Assembly: GCA_019911785.1 (NCBI GenBank)
Contig: JAIOJM010000211.1
Coordinates: 1 to 9,981 of the forward strand
Direction: 5' to 3'
From: Sulfuricella sp.
GTDB lineage: Bacteria; Pseudomonadota; Gammaproteobacteria; Burkholderiales; Sulfuricellaceae
DNA: 9,981 nucleotides
The position numbers and the translations under genes are program-made. Of this stretch, positions 7,714 to 9,981 are shown piece by piece (position 1 is the stretch's first letter; the number at the start of each line of letters is the position of its first letter). Below the pieces are notes generated by a model. It was not told where the DNA came from. It did not search any database and saw nothing but the letters and a program-made list of their open reading frames with translations.

Positions 7714-8019
7714 TTAACCTCTCTCAATCAATTCTATTCTATTCAAGTGCAACACCAGTTGCTGACTGTGCTGGCTCTTGCGTGCCAGAAAACCCGCTGC
7801 CTTGATGCTGTCGCCGGCTTTCCAGCCAGCAACGACCTGGGCGGGATCGCCCATCGCGATCGCGGGTATTTCACATTCAACTTTGCGCCTGAACCCCGCC
7901 TCGATCTGCTCGGAAACATGACCTATTCTGAAGGCCATCAGGGGCAAACCGGCGGGGGTATAACGCAAGGCATCCATCTCGGCGATACGGCCAGTCAGGA
8001 CAACCTGGTTGCAATCCAC
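7714..8019 (-). CDS. priB: Primosomal replication protein N (PriB)
   Basis: PriB is a small OB-fold, single-strand DNA-binding protein that stimulates PriA during replication restart. The 101-residue product has the family pattern [21 protein letters not shown] (4-24), [16 protein letters not shown] (27-42) and a C-terminal strand block [11 protein letters not shown]. Its length matches E. coli PriB (104). The start codon is GTG at 8017-8019, read as Met, directly abutting the rpsF TAA stop (TAAGTG, no gap). AGGAAG inside the end of rpsF lies about 11 bases upstream. Position between rpsF and rpsR is the conserved place for priB. Its stop region supplies the rpsR ribosome-binding site. Confidence 0.95.
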   Translation of the reverse strand: MDCNQVVLTGRIAEMDALRYTPAGLPLMAFRIGHVSEQIEAGFRRKVECEIPAIAMGDPAQVVAGWKAGDSIKAAGFLARKSQHSQQLVLHLNRIELIERG

Positions 8020-8424
8020 TTAGGCTGCAGCTTCCTGGGCGGCGGGCGCCTCGGCCGGGGTTTCCACGGCTACAGGAGCCACAGGAGCTTCCGTGAAACG
8101 GGCCCGGTCTTCCCTCATCATCGGCGAAGGCGTGGTTACGGCCTCTTTCACTTTGATGGTCAGGTGGCGCAGGACCGCATCGTTGAACTTGAAAGCATGA
8201 TCGAGCTCGTCCAGGGTTTCCTGGTCACACTCGATGTTCATCAGCACGTAGTGCGCCTTGTGCATTTTCTGGATCGGGTAGGCCATCTGGCGGCGTCCCC
8301 AGTCTTCGAGACGATGAATCTGGCCGCTCTTGGAGGTGATCAGGGTGCGGTAGCGTTCGATCATGGCGGGCACCTGCTCGCTCTGATCGGGGTGAACGAT
8401 GAAAACAATTTCGTAATGTCGCAT
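8020..8424 (-). CDS. rpsF: 30S ribosomal protein S6 (bS6)
   Basis: bS6 binds with S18 to the 16S central domain. The 134-residue protein starts [19 protein letters not shown] and contains the conserved [20 protein letters not shown] (38-57), YVLMNIECD and the [12 protein letters not shown] block (85-96). The core ends at about residue 100. The rest is an Ala/Pro/Glu-rich tail ending AAQEAAA, a low-complexity extension common in bS6. The run of C-terminal glutamates modified by RimK in E. coli is not present. AAGGAG lies about 6 bases before the ATG at 8424. It is the first gene of the rpsF-priB-rpsR-rplI unit, preceded by a leader RNA structure and a sigma-70 promoter. Confidence 0.98.
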   Translation of the reverse strand: MRHYEIVFIVHPDQSEQVPAMIERYRTLITSKSGQIHRLEDWGRRQMAYPIQKMHKAHYVLMNIECDQETLDELDHAFKFNDAVLRHLTIKVKEAVTTPSPMMREDRARFTEAPVAPVAVETPAEAPAAQEAAA

Positions 8425-8429
8425 GAATA

Positions 8430-8435
8430 CTCCTT
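8430..8435 (-). promoter_or_regulatory. rpsF ribosome-binding site next to the leader hairpin
   Basis: AAGGAG on the minus strand lies 5 bases before the rpsF ATG and about 10 bases after the leader hairpin. A protein bound to that hairpin could block ribosome access here, which is the expected mode of S6:S18 feedback. Confidence 0.75.
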
Positions 8436-8445
8436 ACGGGTTAAA

Positions 8446-8472
8446 GCCTCCCGCCATGCGGGACGGTGAGGC
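8446..8472 (-). ncRNA. Probable S6:S18-binding autoregulatory leader of rpsF
   Basis: In the transcript the 27-base element reads GCC, a bulge TCACCG, stem TCCCGC, loop ATG, stem GCGGGA, then GGC. That gives a 6-pair hairpin on a 3-pair basal stem with a one-sided 5' bulge containing CCG. Published work (2013) showed that the S6:S18 complex binds its own mRNA leader at a hairpin with a conserved CCG bulge, imitating the 16S site. The position between the promoter and the rpsF ribosome-binding site fits feedback control of the operon. The match was made by eye; the short basal stem is the weak point. Confidence 0.65.
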
Positions 8473-8489
8473 AAGGTGAAAAGCCGGCT

Positions 8490-8518
8490 AGTTTAATGAA
8501 AATCGGCTGAAAAATCAA
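8490..8518 (-). promoter_or_regulatory. Sigma-70 promoter of the rpsF-priB-rpsR-rplI operon
   Basis: On the minus strand, TTGATT (8513-8518) and TAAACT (8490-8495) are separated by exactly 17 bases, with 4/6 and 5/6 consensus matches. The predicted start at about 8483 gives a leader of about 60 bases that contains the complete CCG-bulge hairpin. It lies in the gap between the toxin gene and rpsF. Confidence 0.7.
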
Positions 8519-8528
8519 ATACGATTAC

Positions 8529-8546
8529 GCTGGCGGCTATGCCAGC
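8529..8546 (-). terminator. Stem-loop at the end of the toxin gene, possible weak terminator
   Basis: GCTGGC and GCCAGC form a 6-pair GC-rich stem with a 6-base loop spanning the toxin stop codon. A T-rich stretch follows (GTATTTGATTTTT), but it begins several bases after the stem, so termination would be weak. It may simply protect the 3' end. Confidence 0.3.
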
Positions 8547-8935
8547 AATTCACAGCCTGCCAGCTTTGCGGCATTTTCGTCGAAAGTGAGCATCGTCGCG
8601 CAACCCATGCGCTGATATCGTGCAACCATCAGACAGTCCGCAAAATCGGCACTGCTGTCCTCAAAGAGATACAACGCCTGTTCCAGCGTTTCTTCCCCTT
8701 CGATCAGCACATCGCCAGCTTCCAGCAGCATCTTGAAGATACGCACGACAACTTCCTTGTCGAAACGGTACCGGCTACGCAGAACCCATTCCGTTTCCAG
8801 AATAGTGAGCAAACTAACGGCCAAAGGCTCATTAGCCGCCATGGCGCGACCGATAGCCGCCCTTGCCGCTTCAGCCTGCTGCCGGTCGTCGCGAACGATG
8901 AAGCGTACAAGAACATTGGTATCGATACCTACCAT
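8537..8935 (-). CDS. vapC: PIN-domain ribonuclease toxin (VapC-like)
   Basis: The 132-residue product fits the PIN-domain toxin length. It starts with IDTNVLVRFIVRDD, where D5 is the first metal-binding acid. A second acidic site is E47 in LETEWVLR. The third cluster is D97/D100 in SSADFADCLMVARY, and D119 lies in TFDENAAKL. These acids coordinate Mg/Mn in VapC-type endoribonucleases, which cut tRNA or rRNA when not held by the antitoxin. All are present, so the toxin looks intact. Its ATG shares one base with the antitoxin stop (TAATG), showing a two-gene operon with coupled translation. The RNA target cannot be predicted from the sequence. It lies upstream of the essential rpsF operon, whose promoter starts only 19 bases beyond its stop. 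Confidence 0.92.
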   Translation of the reverse strand: MVGIDTNVLVRFIVRDDRQQAEAARAAIGRAMAANEPLAVSLLTILETEWVLRSRYRFDKEVVVRIFKMLLEAGDVLIEGEETLEQALYLFEDSSADFADCLMVARYQRMGCATMLTFDENAAKLAGCELLA

Positions 8936-9159
8936 TATTTCCGCCAGGCATTCATATCCTCGATCGAGACAGTTACTCCGTCCGGCGGAACAAGCAAGCC
9001 TTGCAGTTCGGTGATGCTCCGTTTTTTGGCCCGCATGATAACCGTGCCGTCCGCCATCATGATGAAATTGATTTGATCTTTAGGGCGTAAGCCCAGTCCA
9101 TCCCGAATGTCTTTCGGAATCGTGGTCTGGCCCTTGGTGGTCATGGTTGCAAGTGACAT
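8935..9159 (-). CDS. vapB: AbrB/MazE-type antitoxin of the PIN toxin
   Basis: The 74-residue protein has an N-terminal SpoVT/AbrB swapped-hairpin DNA-binding domain (about 5-47), with TTKGQTTIPKDIRDGLGLRP and the strand GTVIMRAKKR. The C-terminal part (about 48-74) is short and includes VSIEDMNAWRK, the kind of segment that wraps around and blocks the toxin. AAGGAG about 8 bases before the ATG at 9159 supports the start. An internal Met (residue 6) is less likely because it lacks such a site. Antitoxins of this type repress their own promoter with the toxin as co-repressor, and an inverted repeat overlapping the -10 element just upstream fits that role. Confidence 0.92.
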   Translation of the reverse strand: MSLATMTTKGQTTIPKDIRDGLGLRPKDQINFIMMADGTVIMRAKKRSITELQGLLVPPDGVTVSIEDMNAWRK

Positions 9160-9174
9160 GGCAATCTCCTTTTC

Positions 9175-9197
9175 CTTACCAAATCAATTATAGTAAG
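9175..9197. repeat. Inverted repeat overlapping the antitoxin promoter, candidate operator
   Basis: CTTAC (9175-9179) and GTAAG (9193-9197) form a perfect 5-base inverted repeat with a 13-base spacer that covers the -10 hexamer. An AbrB-type dimer bound here would block RNA polymerase. The arms are short, so chance cannot be excluded. Confidence 0.4.
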
Positions 9198-9215
9198 ATT
9201 TCTGGACTCAAGCAA
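9187..9215 (-). promoter_or_regulatory. Sigma-70 promoter of the toxin-antitoxin operon
   Basis: On the minus strand, TTGCTT (9210-9215) and a perfect TATAAT (9187-9192) are 17 bases apart. The -35 lies 7 bases beyond the rlmB stop, and the predicted start is about 20 bases before the antitoxin ATG. The pair can therefore be transcribed independently of rlmB. Confidence 0.65.
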
Positions 9216-9222
9216 CCCCTCA

Positions 9223-9963
9223 TTATTTCGAAGCGGCCCTTTGCCGCCGCGTCTCATATAGGCAAATACCGCTGGCGACAGAAACGTTCAGGCTTTCCAC
9301 GCTGCCGAACATCGGGATGCGCACCAGCTGGTCGCAGGTTTCGCGGGTGAGGCGGCGCAGGCCTTCGCCCTCGGCGCCAAGAACCCAGGCGATCGGGCCG
9401 TCGAGCTTGGCGGAAAACAGGTCGCTTTGCGCCTCACCCGCCGCGCCGACCACCCAGACGCCCGCCTCCTTGATCTCGCGCAAACTGCGCGCGAGGTTGG
9501 TGACGGTGACCAGGGGAACGGTTTCTGCCGCGCCGCTGGCGACCTTGCGCACCGTGGCATTGAGTCCGGCGGCGCGGTCTTTCGGCACGACTACGGCATG
9601 AGCGCCCATCGCGTCCGCCACGCGCAGGCAGGCACCCAGGTTGTGGGGGTCCTGCACGCCGTCCAGCACCAGCAATAACGCGGGTTCGCTCAAGCCATCC
9701 AGTATGTCGAACACGTCATGGTACTGCTGTACCGCTTCGACTTTGGCCACCACACCCTGGTGCTTGTCGTTGCCGACCATGCCGTCAAGGCGATGACGTT
9801 CCGTGAAAATGATGCGCACACCCTGCTCTTCGGCCAGTTGCAGCAGCTCGCGCGAACGCGGGTCTTGCCGCTCCCGGTGCAGATAGATTTCGGTGACGCC
9901 CTTCGGGTTTTGCCGAATCCGGCTGACCACGGCATGAAAGCCGTAAATAAAGCTGTCAGCCAT
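9223..9963 (-). CDS. rlmB: 23S rRNA (guanosine-2'-O-)-methyltransferase RlmB
   Basis: RlmB is a SPOUT-class enzyme that uses S-adenosylmethionine to methylate the 2'-OH of G2251 (E. coli numbering) in the 23S peptidyl-transferase loop. The 246-residue product matches E. coli RlmB (243). The N-terminal substrate-binding domain (about 5-78) has FIYGFHAV and [10 protein letters not shown]. The SPOUT domain has motif 1 [20 protein letters not shown] (101-120, with N108 and catalytic R114), motif 2 [11 protein letters not shown] (194-204, E198) and motif 3 [15 protein letters not shown] (216-230, N226), which forms the trefoil knot. The ATG at 9963 gives the usual N-terminus. It overlaps the TGA of a probable upstream gene (TGATG), so it is likely translated by coupling, with only a weak ribosome-binding site of its own. 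Confidence 0.97.
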   Translation of the reverse strand: MADSFIYGFHAVVSRIRQNPKGVTEIYLHRERQDPRSRELLQLAEEQGVRIIFTERHRLDGMVGNDKHQGVVAKVEAVQQYHDVFDILDGLSEPALLLVLDGVQDPHNLGACLRVADAMGAHAVVVPKDRAAGLNATVRKVASGAAETVPLVTVTNLARSLREIKEAGVWVVGAAGEAQSDLFSAKLDGPIAWVLGAEGEGLRRLTRETCDQLVRIPMFGSVESLNVSVASGICLYETRRQRAASK

Positions 9964-9981
9964 CAGCCCCGGGCTTTCCGT
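9963..9981 (-). CDS. Probable 3' end of an upstream gene, possibly ribonuclease R
   Basis: Reading leftward from the right edge, one frame gives Arg-Lys-Ala-Arg-Gly and then TGA, whose last base is the A of the rlmB ATG. Only five codons are visible. The basic ending and the common rnr-rlmB gene order in proteobacteria suggest RNase R, whose C-terminus is basic, but the sequence alone cannot establish this or even that the frame is coding. Confidence 0.35.

Noticed and set aside
7705..8469. Plus-strand open frame of 254 codons across priB and rpsF
   Set aside because: It is antisense to two well-recognised genes and to their leader, and its peptide resembles no family I know.
1..9981. CRISPR arrays, tRNA genes, insertion sequences, inteins or phage genes
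   Set aside because: I saw no regularly spaced repeats, cloverleaf-like sequences, transposase motifs or insertions in dnaB or radA.

Overview
The window looks like a betaproteobacterial chromosome. The main reasons are the minus-strand gene order rlmB ... rpsF-priB-rpsR-rplI-dnaB-alr-radA, a PriB between S6 and S18, an N-terminally extended S18, and GC-rich coding with short junctions. I cannot name the genus from the sequence; a Nitrosomonadales-like organism is a guess. There are no rRNA or tRNA genes, insertion sequences, CRISPR arrays or phage genes, and no gene-free stretch longer than about 225 bases.

Left part (1-2979): a Ser/Thr phospho-signalling cassette. A PP2C-type phosphatase (minus strand, only its first 53 residues are in the window) is divergent from a membrane Ser/Thr kinase with a C-terminal periplasmic PEGA domain. 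The kinase is followed 15 bases later by a small lipoprotein. A two-FHA-domain protein converges on the lipoprotein from the other strand. Together they form a writer, an eraser, a likely reader and an envelope component. This resembles the PpkA/PppA/Fha regulatory module of type VI secretion, but no secretion genes are visible here.

Middle and right part (3054-8424, minus strand): core information-processing genes. S6, PriB, S18 and L9 form one tight transcription unit. It starts at a good sigma-70 promoter upstream of rpsF and ends at a strong hairpin terminator after rplI. The rpsF leader contains a hairpin with a CCG-containing bulge that fits the known S6:S18 autoregulatory RNA. Beyond the terminator, dnaB (replicative helicase), alr (alanine racemase) and radA (recombination branch-migration ATPase) form a second, tightly packed unit. 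Its probable promoter lies in the 130-base gap before dnaB.

Right edge (8537-9981, minus strand): an AbrB-type antitoxin/PIN-domain toxin pair, with its own promoter and a possible operator, sits between rlmB (23S rRNA 2'-O-methyltransferase) and rpsF. The last few bases are probably the 3' end of an upstream gene, possibly rnr, whose stop overlaps the rlmB start.

Most of the window is ordinary housekeeping DNA. The points most worth a second look are the signalling cassette without visible secretion genes, the S6:S18 leader and the toxin-antitoxin pair. I found no convincing evidence of a wholly new system.
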